A DNA stretch of 44,142 nt from Desulfofundulus thermosubterraneus DSM 16057 (GCF_900142025.1 NZ_FQZM01000031.1:1-44142), one strand, 5' to 3'; shown: positions 1-7,857, counted from the stretch's first letter. Notes: generated from the letters alone by a model not told the origin. A program made the numbers and translations.

Positions 1-225
1 ACATGAGGGACAAAATCTGCTTTTGCAAGTAAATGGAACGATCTTTTTTTCTTTGCCCCCGCAATCTAAACACCAGTATTCAGCAAACCCGTTTTGGGGG
101 TCCCCACATCCAAGGACCTTAGTGACAGCTTCCTTTTCGCATTCACGGATAGCCGCTGAATACTTCGCTTCAAACTCAGGCCATTTTAACTTCAGTATTT
201 CTTTAATTTTCGACGAGTACCTCAT
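1..225 (-). CDS. IS91-type transposase, N-terminal part (runs off window)
   Basis: The reverse strand is open from an ATG at 225 to the window edge, 75 codons. The reading begins MRYSSKIKEILKLKWPEF and contains two cysteine pairs, CLDCGG and then FTCKSRFCPSC. This pattern is typical of the N-terminal zinc-binding domain of IS91/ISCR-like (Y2 rolling-circle) transposases. The catalytic domain would lie outside the window, so integrity cannot be judged. No clear ribosome binding site precedes the ATG. The local base composition is more AT-rich than the neighbouring metabolic genes, which fits a mobile origin. The plus-strand reading of the same stretch shows no recognisable protein. Confidence 0.6.
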   Translation of the reverse strand, partial: MRYSSKIKEILKLKWPEFEAKYSAAIRECEKEAVTKVLGCGDPQNGFAEYWCLDCGGKEKKIVPFTCKSRFCPSC

Positions 226-302
226 GTCTAAATATTACCATAATATGGGCTCATTGGGTACCCCTATAAGAGCCCCCCAAAAAGTATACTTTCCTTAACA
301 AT

Positions 303-350
303 AAAAAAAGCCCGCCAGGGGCCAGTGTTTCCGGCTCCGGCGGGTTTTTT
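303..350. terminator. Bidirectional intrinsic terminator
   Basis: An A-run, a GC stem (CCCGCC near 311 pairing with GGCGGG near 338-344) and a T-run make a Rho-independent terminator in both directions. It lies 40 bases past the stop of the isocitrate-dehydrogenase-like gene and probably ends that minus-strand operon. It also separates the operon from the transposase at the edge. Confidence 0.85.
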
Positions 351-389
351 CAGCTTCCTTAATGTCCTTAAAGTGCAGGACCCTGCGTT

Positions 390-1394
390 TTAAGCATGCA
401 TTTTACTTATAATTGCATCGGCCATATCACTGGTACCGGCATTGCCTCCCAGGTCGTAGGTCAGGGCACTGCCCTCCCGCAGTACGGCCAGCACGGCCTC
501 GTATATGCGGTTGGCCGCCTCATCTTCGCCCAGGTGCTGCAGCATCATTATGCCGGACAGAATCATGGCCAGGGGGTTAATGCGGTTCTTACCGGCATGT
601 TTGGGGGCACTGCCGTGGACCGGTTCAAAGACCGCTACCTCGTGGCCGATGTTTGCTCCCGGGGCGACACCCAGGCCGCCCACCAGGCCGGCGCAGAGGT
701 CGCTGACGATATCACCGTACAGGTTGGGGAGCACCAGGACATCATAGTTTTCCGGGGCCTGTACCAGCTTCATGCACATGGCGTCGACAATCATGTCTTC
801 AAAGATAATATCCGGGTATTCCCGGGCCACCTGCCGGGCGCATTCCAAAAACAGGCCATCGGTGAGTTTCATGATATTGGCCTTATGTACGGCGGTGACT
901 TTTTTGCGCCCCTGTTTCCTGGCCAGCTCGAAGGCAAAGCGTGCAATGCGCTCCGAGGCCTGGCGGGTGATAATTTTAATGCTTTCGGCTGCATCCGTGC
1001 CCACCCGGTGTTCAATGCCCGCATACAGGTCTTCCGTATTCTCCCTTACCACCACCAGGTCCACGTTCTGGTAACGGGTAACTATCCCCGGCAGGTTGCG
1101 GGCCGGGCGCACGTTGGCGTAAAGATTTAATTCCTGGCGCAGGGTAACGTTTACGCTGCGGAAGCCACTGCCCACCGGGGTGGTGATGGGTCCCTTCAAA
1201 GCCACCCGGTTCCGGCGGATGGAGTCCAGTACATACTCGGGTAAAGGAGTGCCGTACCGGGGGATCAGAGCTTCCCCGGCTTCCACCACTTCCCATTCAA
1301 TATTTGCACCGCTGGCGTCGATAACCCGGCGAGCGGCCTGGGCGATCTCCGGGCCCACGCCATCACCGGGGATCAGGGTTACTTTATGTGCCAC
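390..1394 (-). CDS. NAD(P)-dependent isocitrate dehydrogenase-like decarboxylating dehydrogenase
   Basis: 334 aa, full length for the isocitrate/isopropylmalate/homoisocitrate dehydrogenase family. The start is GTG with an AGGAGG site nearby. The substrate loop reads S80-V-N82-V-T-L-R86, the Ser-x-Asn pattern of isocitrate dehydrogenases rather than the Leu-rich loop of LeuB or the Arg of bacterial homoisocitrate dehydrogenase. The stretches [10 protein letters not shown] and [16 protein letters not shown] resemble the catalytic subunit of mitochondrial NAD-IDH. The coenzyme loop is H260-GSAP-K265-H266. Classical NAD enzymes carry Asp-Ile/Leu at the last two positions and E. coli NADP-IDH carries Lys-Tyr, so coenzyme choice is unclear. 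It is the last gene of an operon with a citrate/homocitrate synthase and an aconitase-family hydratase, so the likely product is 2-oxoglutarate. Homoisocitrate as substrate is not excluded. Confidence 0.85.
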   Translation of the reverse strand: MAHKVTLIPGDGVGPEIAQAARRVIDASGANIEWEVVEAGEALIPRYGTPLPEYVLDSIRRNRVALKGPITTPVGSGFRSVNVTLRQELNLYANVRPARNLPGIVTRYQNVDLVVVRENTEDLYAGIEHRVGTDAAESIKIITRQASERIARFAFELARKQGRKKVTAVHKANIMKLTDGLFLECARQVAREYPDIIFEDMIVDAMCMKLVQAPENYDVLVLPNLYGDIVSDLCAGLVGGLGVAPGANIGHEVAVFEPVHGSAPKHAGKNRINPLAMILSGIMMLQHLGEDEAANRIYEAVLAVLREGSALTYDLGGNAGTSDMADAIISKMHA

Positions 1395-1426
1395 CGCTTA
1401 GTACCTCCTAGTGCCTTACCTAATAC

Positions 1427-1927
1427 CTAATCGAATTTAAATCCGCCGTATTTCCGGAAGTGGGCCACCAGGCCGCCGTCGTTGAGAATTTTAATCATTA
1501 CCGGAGGAAGGGGTTTGGCCGCAATGGTTAGCCCTTTCGTTTTGTTGGTAATCACTCCGGTGCTTAGGTCTACCACCAGCTCATCCTCTGGCTCGATCCG
1601 GTCGGTGTCGCATTCCACGACGGGCAGCCCCGTATTGATGGCGTTGCGGAAGAAAATGCGGGCAAAGGATTTGGCCAGCACGGCGGAAATCCCGGCGTAC
1701 TTGATGGCCAGGGGTGCTTGCTCCCGGGATGAGCCGCAACCGAAATTACGGCCGGCTACGATAAAATCGCCCGCGTTGATCTTCTGGTAAAAGTCGGGGT
1801 CCAGGTCCTCCATGACATGTTTGGCCAGCTCCCGCATGTCCAGGGTTTTAAATTTATATTTACCCGAAATAATGTAGTCGGTATTTACGTCATCGCCAAA
1901 TTTATGGGCTTTTCCCTGTAAAAGCAT
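1427..1927 (-). CDS. Aconitase-family hydratase small subunit (LeuD/homoaconitase/aconitase type)
   Basis: 166 aa, the usual length of the short archaeal-type LeuD/homoaconitase small subunit. It holds the swivelling domain that completes the active site with the large subunit. The motif R60-NFGCGSSREQAP carries the substrate-binding Ser and Arg residues. The specificity loop after NTDYIIS reads YKFKT (residues 24-28). In characterised relatives this loop discriminates among isopropylmalate, homocitrate and citrate-type substrates; isopropylmalate isomerases often have YLVY and methanogen homoaconitase YLRT. YKFKT matches neither closely. It lies 24 bases after the large-subunit gene and 32 before the dehydrogenase, which supports one operon. 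An annotation as leuD would be possible by similarity, but the operon has no leuB- or leuA-like partner with a matching loop. Confidence 0.85.
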   Translation of the reverse strand: MLLQGKAHKFGDDVNTDYIISGKYKFKTLDMRELAKHVMEDLDPDFYQKINAGDFIVAGRNFGCGSSREQAPLAIKYAGISAVLAKSFARIFFRNAINTGLPVVECDTDRIEPEDELVVDLSTGVITNKTKGLTIAAKPLPPVMIKILNDGGLVAHFRKYGGFKFD

Positions 1928-1951
1928 CCCGTCACCTACTTTATGCTCAAG

Positions 1952-3208
1952 TTAACACAAAAACTCCCGGGGGTCGGTGATCCGTCCGGTGAGGGCCGAG
2001 GCCGCCACCGTGGCCGGGGAAGCCAGGTAAATAAAGGCTTTGCTGTTGCCCATGCGGCCTTTAAAGTTGCGGTTGGCGGTGGAAATTACATTTTCTCCGT
2101 CGGAAGGTACGCCGTTATGGGTGCCCACGCAGGGCCCGCAGCCAGGGGTGACTATAGCGGCACCGCTTTCCACCAGGGTTTGGATAACCCCTTCCTGCAT
2201 GGCCTGCAAGTAAATGCGCTTGGAGGCAGGCGCGACAATCAGGCGCACGTCCCGGTGGATGCGCCTTCCGGCCAGAATTTGGGCGGCAATGCGCAGGTCC
2301 TCCAGCCGCCCGTTGGTGCAGGTGCCGATCACCGCCTGCTGGATGGGAGTTCCGGCCACCTCCGCTACCGGGCAGACGTTATCCACCCGGTGGGGCCGGG
2401 CCACCTGGGGTTCCAGGTTTGATACGTCATATTCCTTGATCTGCGCATAACGGGCGTCGGGATCCGAACTTACGGAGATGAACTGCCGGCGGGTGAACTG
2501 GGCCAGCCAGGCAAAAGTCTTTTCGTCAGCTTCCATTATGCCCGCCTTGGCACCCATTTCAATGGCCATGTTGGCCATGGTAAAACGCCCGTCCATGGAC
2601 AGGTTGGCAATGGCTTCACCGGTGTATTCCGCCGCCATGTAAGTGGCGCCGTCGGCCGTTACATCACCGATGAGATACAGAATAAGATCTTTGGCGTAGA
2701 CACCCCGGGGCAGGGTGCCGTGACAGACAAACTTGAAGGTTTCGGGCACTTTAAACCACATCTGCCCCGAGATCAGGGCACCGGCCAGATCGGTGGAACC
2801 CACGCCCGTGGAAAAGGCATTGAGCGCCCCGTAGGTGCAGGTATGGGAATCGGCGCCAATAACCAGGGTTCCGGGACCTACCCGCCCGCTCTCCGGCACT
2901 ACCTGGTGGCAGACACCTTCTCCGATGTCGTAAAGATGAATGCCCTTTTCCCGAGCGAACTGGCGCATCAGCTGGTGCAAAGCCGATACCCCTTCATTGG
3001 GGCTGGGAGCGCTATGATCGATTACAAAGGCCACCCGTTCGGGATCAAAAACCCGTGTGCCCTCCATTTCCTGAAAGGCCCGGATGGCTAAGGGGGAGGT
3101 ACCATCCTGACCCATGACGAAGTCAACCCGGGCTACCACAATATCGTTGGCATAGGCCTCCTGACCGCTGTGGCTGGAAAGAATTTTTTCAATGATGGTC
3201 TGGCCCAA
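1952..3208 (-). CDS. Aconitase-family hydratase large subunit (LeuC/homoaconitase/aconitase type)
   Basis: About 418 aa, the length of the archaeal-type LeuC/HacA large subunit with a [4Fe-4S] cluster. Cluster ligands are visible as GTCTNGR (Cys near 297) and PGCGPCVGTHNG (Cys near 357 and 360). GADSHTCTYGALNAF is the other family hallmark. I chose the TTG at 3208, which gives MGQTIIEKILSSHSG, the typical family N-terminus. GGAAAGAAG lies about 10 bases upstream of it. An earlier TTG at 3229 would overlap the end of the synthase gene by 14 bases. The enzyme should isomerise citrate to isocitrate or homocitrate to homoisocitrate. The context of an isocitrate-type dehydrogenase makes citrate the better guess, but sequence alone does not settle it. 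Confidence 0.88.
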   Translation of the reverse strand: MGQTIIEKILSSHSGQEAYANDIVVARVDFVMGQDGTSPLAIRAFQEMEGTRVFDPERVAFVIDHSAPSPNEGVSALHQLMRQFAREKGIHLYDIGEGVCHQVVPESGRVGPGTLVIGADSHTCTYGALNAFSTGVGSTDLAGALISGQMWFKVPETFKFVCHGTLPRGVYAKDLILYLIGDVTADGATYMAAEYTGEAIANLSMDGRFTMANMAIEMGAKAGIMEADEKTFAWLAQFTRRQFISVSSDPDARYAQIKEYDVSNLEPQVARPHRVDNVCPVAEVAGTPIQQAVIGTCTNGRLEDLRIAAQILAGRRIHRDVRLIVAPASKRIYLQAMQEGVIQTLVESGAAIVTPGCGPCVGTHNGVPSDGENVISTANRNFKGRMGNSKAFIYLASPATVAASALTGRITDPREFLC

Positions 3209-3215
3209 GGCAAAA

Positions 3216-4382
3216 TCACTTCTTTCCAAAGTAATCTTCGTAAATGTACATGAGCTCTTTGTCGAAGAGCGGTCGCTTTAAGGCCACACAATAAGAACGA
3301 ACCTTGGCCAGCAATTCCTGGGCGCGGAATTCGCTCAAATGGATCCCGTACTCGGCAAACTTGGCCTTTAGGGCGGCGGTACCGGAGTGCTTGCCGATCA
3401 CGATCTGGCGCTCCAGGCCCACCTCTTCCGGATGGAAGGCCTCGTAAGTCTTCGGGTTTTTTAGGGCGCCGTCGGCGTGGATGCCCGATTCATGGGCAAA
3501 CATATTGGAGCCCACAATGGCCTTCCAGGCCGGCAGCTCCCGGCCGGAAGCCCGGGACACGTACTCGGCAATTTCGCGGAACATCTCAGTTTTGAATCCT
3601 AGATCAATGCCCATCAAATGTTTCAAGGCCATGACCACTTCCTCCAGGGCGGCGTTTCCTGCCCGCTCACCCAGCCCAATCACGGTCACCCCCACGTGAG
3701 TAGCACCGGCCTTGACACCGGCGAGGGCGTTGGCTGTGGCCATGCCGAAGTCGTTATGGGTATGCATCTCAATATCTATATCCACGTTTTTAAGTATGGT
3801 CTGGATACGTTCGTAGGTGGTAAAGGGATCTAGAATTCCCACGGTGTCGCAGTAGCGCAACCGGTCGGCGCCAGCCTCCTTGGCTGCCCTGGCAAACTGG
3901 ATCAAGAAATCCATGTCGGTGCGGGAGGCGTCTTCGGCGTTAACCGAAATGTACATGCCTTCCTTCTTGGCGAACTCCACGGCCTTGACCATTTGCTCCA
4001 GCACCCATTCCCGGCTGGTTTGCAGCTTGTATTTAATGTGGATATCCGAGGTAGAGATAGAAATGGCCACGGCATCTACACCACAGGCCAGGGAGGCTTC
4101 GATATCTTTGATTACCGGGCGGTTCCACCCCATAATGCTGGCTTTAAGGCCCGCCCTGCAAATTTCCTTAATGGCTTCCATCTCATCGCCGCCCATTACG
4201 GGGATGCCTGCTTCGATTTGGTGCACGCCAATTTCATCTAAAAACTTGGCTATACGCACCTTTTCCCGGTTGGCAAAGACCACTCCTGCCGTCTGCTCGC
4301 CATCCCGCAGGGTGGTATCCACAATAATAATGTTCCTTTGCTCCGTTTTTCCGGTCGTAATTTCGGTTAGCTTTTCACTCAT
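3216..4382 (-). CDS. Homocitrate synthase (NifV-like) / candidate Re-citrate synthase
   Basis: 388 aa HMGL-like TIM-barrel enzyme of the NifV/LeuA family that condenses acetyl-CoA with a 2-oxo acid. D22-TTLRDGEQTAGV holds the catalytic Arg and metal-binding Asp. H207-T-H209-N supplies the metal ligands, and GLGERAGNAALEEVVMAL is NifV-like. There is no C-terminal leucine-binding regulatory domain, so it is not a classical LeuA. Known relatives include homocitrate synthases and the Re-face citrate synthases of clostridia. No nitrogenase gene lies nearby. The downstream hydratase and isocitrate-type dehydrogenase suggest that oxaloacetate is the acceptor, giving citrate. This is an inference. 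It is the first gene of the operon, with an AAGGGGTG site before the ATG. Confidence 0.8.
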   Translation of the reverse strand: MSEKLTEITTGKTEQRNIIIVDTTLRDGEQTAGVVFANREKVRIAKFLDEIGVHQIEAGIPVMGGDEMEAIKEICRAGLKASIMGWNRPVIKDIEASLACGVDAVAISISTSDIHIKYKLQTSREWVLEQMVKAVEFAKKEGMYISVNAEDASRTDMDFLIQFARAAKEAGADRLRYCDTVGILDPFTTYERIQTILKNVDIDIEMHTHNDFGMATANALAGVKAGATHVGVTVIGLGERAGNAALEEVVMALKHLMGIDLGFKTEMFREIAEYVSRASGRELPAWKAIVGSNMFAHESGIHADGALKNPKTYEAFHPEEVGLERQIVIGKHSGTAALKAKFAEYGIHLSEFRAQELLAKVRSYCVALKRPLFDKELMYIYEDYFGKK

Positions 4383-4819
4383 TTTTTCACCCCTTGTTAT
4401 ACCCTGTTTCCGAATAGCTTCGTAGCAAAATGCGACACAAAATTATACAGCTTTAATAATACCATGAAATTGATTAACTGAAAAGTATTATTTGGGACGG
4501 TCCACGCTATAACCCGGGTGCTTCCTCCGGTGGCTATTCTGTGGCACCCAGCGGTCAAAATCCGGCCGTGGGTAGAAAATCCGCGGGCAGTTGGGGGGGC
4601 TTTTGCTTTCTTTGAGTAAAGCGAAACCATTTAGTTGGTGGTTTTGTCTATTGCCGGAAAATTTATATTCTCGTCTGGTCAAACAAAATACAATAAAAGA
4701 AAAAGGCGGAGGGGTGCCCCGGGGAGGGATGCTATGATCAGCAGAAAGCCCCATGGTCTTTAAAAGAGAGTGCAGCAACAAGCCAGGCATTTAACCAAAT
4801 ATGACCGGAGGTGTATCCC
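4383..4819. other. Intergenic region between synthase operon and MFS gene; candidate promoter and GC-rich block
   Basis: 437 bases between two divergent genes. On the minus strand a TATAAT sits at 4442-4447, about 60 bases before the synthase start. Its -35 is poor, so this promoter is tentative. Positions 4495-4620 are unusually GC-rich for an intergenic stretch. They hold an inverted pair, GGGTGC at 4516-4521 and GCACCC at 4544-4549, and two AAAATCCG-like segments at about 4557 and 4577. I do not recognise a known riboswitch. On the plus strand a nine-codon frame (MISRKPHGL, from 4735) follows a GGGGAGGG site ahead of the transporter gene; it could be chance. Short minus-strand frames at 4397-4790 look like noise. 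Confidence 0.35.
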
Positions 4820-6070
4820 ATGAATCAGCCCAACCAGCCCAGTTTGGCCCGGGCATGGTCGGTTCCCCTTGCCGGCATGGGTATAAATCTGGCCCTGGGT
4901 GTGCTCTACACCTGGAGTGTTTTTGCCGCAGCCCTTATAGATCAGTTGCATTGGACCAAAACCCAGTCCCAGTTTCCCTATACCCTGGCCTGTGTGATGT
5001 TTGCCCTGTTCATGGTTCCGGCGGGGCGTATGGTGGATAAATTTGGTCCCCGGTTGGTGGCTACCATTGGCGGTATCCTGGCCGGTGCGGGTATGATCAT
5101 TTCGGGAGTTACCCAATCCCTGGCAGGTATAACCATTGGTTTTGGGCTTATCGTTGGTGCGGCCCTGGGGTTTGGATATGGCGCCCCCACGCCGGCGGCG
5201 GTGAAATGGTTCCAGCCCCATAAAAAGGGACTAATTGCCGGTCTGGTGGTGGCCGGATTCGGTCTGGCTTCGGTTTATACCGCTCCCATGACCAAGTACT
5301 TCCTGGCTAATTACGGTATTTCCAAAACCTTTATCTATGAGGGAATTATTTTCTTAGCCGTTATCGTTATCCTGGCCCAGGTGCTTGCCTTCCCGCCTCC
5401 GGGTTATGTGCCTTACGGAGGTCCGCCTCCCGCCACCAGGGCGGCTACCGCGGCCAGCTCCAAGCATGACTTCAGCCCCCGCGAGATGCTGGCCACACCC
5501 CAGTTTTACCTGCTCTGGTTGATGTTCTGTTTCGCCGCTTCGGCAGGGCTATTGGTCATCGGTCACCTGGCCAAGATAGCCCAGATTCAAGGGGGGATCA
5601 ACTGGGGCTTCGTGTTTGTGGCGGTGCTGGCCGTAGCCAATGCCGGCGGGCGCGTACTGGCCGGATGGTTAAGCGACCGGCTGGGCAGGACCAATACCAT
5701 GCTTTTGGTGTTTGCCATTCAAGCGGCCAACATGCTCCTGTTTGCCTCCTACAAGAGTGCGGCAACCCTGTTTATTGGTTCGGTTCTCACCGGGATAGCT
5801 TACGGGGCCAACCTTTCCCTCTTCCCGTCGGCTACTTACGACTACTTCGGGTTGAAAAATGCCGGTATCAACTACGGCCTGGTCTTTACTGCCTGGGGTG
5901 CCGGTGCCCTTATCGGGCCAATCATTGCAGGGCGGGCGGCGGACCTTACCGGCGGCTATAATGCCAGCTACCTGATCTCCGCCGCCCTGCTGGTGGTGGC
6001 CGCCATCCTAAGCTTTGTCACCAAGCCACCCACGAAGCCGGTATCGGACGGGCAGGCAGTAAAAGTCTAG
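4820..6070 (+). CDS. MFS transporter, OFA (oxalate/formate antiporter) family
   Basis: 416 aa integral membrane protein of the major facilitator superfamily with about 12 hydrophobic segments and a central loop near residues 195-220. The N-terminal half, with NLALGVLYTWSVFAAAL and GRMVDKFGPRLVATIGG, has the OFA-family signature, including the MFS loop 2-3 motif. The ATG at 4820 is preceded by GGAGG at 4807-4811. The upstream GTG at 4811 overlaps that site and was rejected. OFA members exchange small mono- or dicarboxylates such as oxalate and formate; the substrate here cannot be read from the sequence. It is the only plus-strand gene for several kilobases and stands alone. A GC hairpin follows the stop. 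Confidence 0.85.
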   Translation: MNQPNQPSLARAWSVPLAGMGINLALGVLYTWSVFAAALIDQLHWTKTQSQFPYTLACVMFALFMVPAGRMVDKFGPRLVATIGGILAGAGMIISGVTQSLAGITIGFGLIVGAALGFGYGAPTPAAVKWFQPHKKGLIAGLVVAGFGLASVYTAPMTKYFLANYGISKTFIYEGIIFLAVIVILAQVLAFPPPGYVPYGGPPPATRAATAASSKHDFSPREMLATPQFYLLWLMFCFAASAGLLVIGHLAKIAQIQGGINWGFVFVAVLAVANAGGRVLAGWLSDRLGRTNTMLLVFAIQAANMLLFASYKSAATLFIGSVLTGIAYGANLSLFPSATYDYFGLKNAGINYGLVFTAWGAGALIGPIIAGRAADLTGGYNASYLISAALLVVAAILSFVTKPPTKPVSDGQAVKV

Positions 6071-6227
6071 ATTGGGGCGGGTTTTCCACCCGCCCCTTGC
6101 CATCGGGGTGAGCCTTGAACAGGTCGATCGAAATCACCAGGGCGGGGCGCTTGCCCGCCTGTTCGTGCCCGCGGACAGGGTTTAGGTCGACAAGCCATAT
6201 CTCCCCACGCTTCGGTTTAACCATCAT
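6018..6227 (-). pseudogene. Truncated MazF/PemK-type toxin
   Basis: The reading starts MMVKPKRGEIWLVDLNPVRG and continues HEQAGKRPALVISIDLF. This is the N-terminal third of a MazF/PemK endoribonuclease toxin, including the GEIW...D..P..GxE..K.RP.lV motif. After about residue 38 the family pattern stops and the frame runs through unrelated sequence, including the hairpin after the MFS gene. It ends inside the antisense of that gene at 69 aa, against the usual 110 or so. The C-terminal strands and the conserved Ser/Thr catalytic region are missing, so a working toxin is very unlikely. Start and upstream antitoxin stop overlap as ATGA, a normal toxin-antitoxin coupling. Confidence 0.75.
6074..6096 (+). 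terminator. GC hairpin after the MFS gene
   Basis: GGGGCGGG at 6074-6081 pairs perfectly with CCCGCCCC at 6089-6096 across a seven-base loop, four bases after the transporter stop. Only a short TT follows, so it may slow or end transcription weakly. It also lies within the broken toxin reading frame. Confidence 0.5.
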
Positions 6228-6472
6228 TCATCACTACCCAGACCATCGCCCAAAACCACGTCCCACTCCTTACGCTCGGCAATTTCTTCCTGCCACTTGT
6301 CCCGGTCGTTCCTTAAGCCGGCGTAGGCTTTGTTGGCCCTTTTCAGCAGCCACTGCCTGCGGTACGCCCCGATAGCCCGGTCAAGGACGGCCTGCATCGT
6401 TTCACCCGCGCAGTCAGCTATTTCTTTTAAAGCTTTCCATGAGTTCGGGCTGATCCTTACGCTTGCTGGCAT
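6224..6472 (-). CDS. Antitoxin of a MazEF/PemIK-like module
   Basis: 82 aa. The N-terminus MPASVRISPNSWKALKEIADCAGETMQAVLDRAI looks like a ribbon-helix-helix or related small DNA-binding antitoxin domain. It is followed by a charged helix (LLKRANKAYAGLRNDRDKWQEEIAERKEWD) and an acidic tail suited to binding a toxin. It is directly upstream of the truncated MazF frame, with a four-base ATGA overlap. The antitoxin frame is intact although its toxin is broken, which is the expected end state of a decaying toxin-antitoxin pair. A function as an orphan repressor is possible but not shown. Confidence 0.7.
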   Translation of the reverse strand: MPASVRISPNSWKALKEIADCAGETMQAVLDRAIGAYRRQWLLKRANKAYAGLRNDRDKWQEEIAERKEWDVVLGDGLGSDE

Positions 6473-6500
6473 TCTTCACCCACCTCTCCCGCTCTGACAG

Positions 6501-6528
6501 AAAAGCCGCAGAATCATCTGCGGCTTTT
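6501..6528. terminator. Perfect 12-bp stem, probable terminator
   Basis: AAAAGCCGCAGA at 6501-6512 pairs perfectly with TCTGCGGCTTTT at 6517-6528 around a four-base loop. A-run and T-run flank it, so it can act in both directions. It lies just upstream of the antitoxin gene and probably ends minus-strand transcription from the nuclease gene side. Confidence 0.75.
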
Positions 6529-6716
6529 AAATTTGACCAAAATTAACCGGTTCGCTTACCAGTATAGGCGGGACAACCCCGCTGTTCATTTACCACCCGG
6601 GCCACGCCCTTTTCCCATTCCACTCACGGCACGGCATCCACGAAGTTCTTGCCGCCCTGCGGCTACGACCGGACAATACCGGTTCTCTCCTCTTGACATG
6701 ATTCGGAAGTGAACAG
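6529..6716. other. Unassigned remnant stretch
   Basis: 188 bases with GC content and codon-like pattern of coding DNA, but no intact gene. Minus-strand frames read for example GKNFVDAVP, then stop, then VEWEKGVARVVNEQ. This suggests a decayed gene end or mobile-element remnant. I cannot name the family. Confidence 0.3.
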
Positions 6717-7673
6717 TTACCTTTCAGAAAGGAATTTTCCAGCACCGTCGTTGATGATAGTTCGGGCCTCTTCTAACGTAGTGGCGGCAAAAAGCTCCTC
6801 CAGGACATAATCCAGCTCCTCCAGGCTGGTCATCTCCTGGACCTTTTGTTGCAAATCGGCCGATTTCTTACCAAACTTACGAGCCAGATATTTGCAAATG
6901 ATTTCCCGGGTTCTTTCCACCCGGCCTTCCGCGCGGCCTTCCGCGCGGCCTTTCTCATGCCAGCTGGTGGTTATCTGCATAATCGCGCCAACCTCCTTAC
7001 TATCCAGTTTTCCCAGTTCCCGGTTATATTGTTCTTCTTCCTCCCGATTCAGTTTAAGGTAGGTCTCGAAAAAACCGGCCAACAGTTCCATCCGGGCCGG
7101 GTCCAATTTCATCCGGGCCACCATGCGCATGAATTCCAGCTTCACCTTTACTTTTTCTTCCGGCTTAAAGCCCATTTTGCTTAAAAGGGCGGCGGCTACG
7201 GGATTGTCACTTTGTATGTATTCCCGCCAGTTCAGTTTCTTCAATTCCAGCTTATAAAACCGAAAATTTAGAACATCCAGAAAAGGAAACGTTAGTTCAA
7301 AACTATCCGGTTCATCCCGTACCCAGTCATAACTGAATACGGCCACGGGTAGTATTTTGCGCCGGAATTTTTCATACAGCCGGCTGAAATAGATAAACAT
7401 ACGCTCGTTGAAATTCCTTTGTACATATGCTTGCGGCTCTACATGGACCAGGATCAAACCGGGTGCCCCTTTGAGCCGGGTCTCCACCAAAATGTCCACT
7501 TTGCGCTTTTCCCCGGCCGTTACGTCGGTAAATACTTCTTGCTGCAAGAATTTGAGCTGTGTCAGGTCAATGGCCCGGCTGGCTTCCGGAAAGAAAAGCT
7601 CCATGAATTCGGCAAAAAACGTCTCCAGCAATTCTTTAAACAGGCGGTCGTGGTCGATCTGATTTTCGTTCAT
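6717..7673 (-). CDS. Rpn-family PD-(D/E)XK nuclease / YhgA-like transposase-related protein
   Basis: 318 aa. The N-terminal two thirds match the Rpn/YhgA-like recombination-promoting nuclease family (PD-(D/E)XK fold). The candidate catalytic residues are D60 in RKVDILVET and E79-x-Q81 in HVEPQAY. The middle part, MFIYFSRLYEKFRRKILPVAVFSYDW, is characteristic. The C-terminus carries a charged repeat GRAEGRAEGRVE (from a 12-base DNA repeat at about 6922-6958), then a helical tail like DUF4351. Members occur in many paralogues in clostridia and cyanobacteria and are spread by horizontal transfer. Function in the cell is uncertain. It stands alone between decayed fragments. No promoter was clear. 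Confidence 0.75.
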   Translation of the reverse strand: MNENQIDHDRLFKELLETFFAEFMELFFPEASRAIDLTQLKFLQQEVFTDVTAGEKRKVDILVETRLKGAPGLILVHVEPQAYVQRNFNERMFIYFSRLYEKFRRKILPVAVFSYDWVRDEPDSFELTFPFLDVLNFRFYKLELKKLNWREYIQSDNPVAAALLSKMGFKPEEKVKVKLEFMRMVARMKLDPARMELLAGFFETYLKLNREEEEQYNRELGKLDSKEVGAIMQITTSWHEKGRAEGRAEGRVERTREIICKYLARKFGKKSADLQQKVQEMTSLEELDYVLEELFAATTLEEARTIINDGAGKFLSER

Positions 7674-7857
7674 GGCGCCGGCTCCTTTATCTTTTCTGGC
7701 TATAGTTTACATCAGGTCCGGCAGGGTTTCAATAAGGTTACTCCACCCTTCAACACGTCCGCCATCACCAAAAACCGCACGCTGGATCGTGGTTTGGAAA
7801 ATTGCCCAGAAGGGGCGGCCGGCAGACAGTCCATACAAACCCTTATATAGTTTGCTT

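Noticed and set aside
396-1130. 244-codon plus-strand open frame opposite the dehydrogenase
   Set aside because: Antisense reading of a well-supported gene.
3255-3266. TTGTCGAA match inside the synthase gene
   Set aside because: It encodes ordinary residues near the C-terminus and is not near a promoter.
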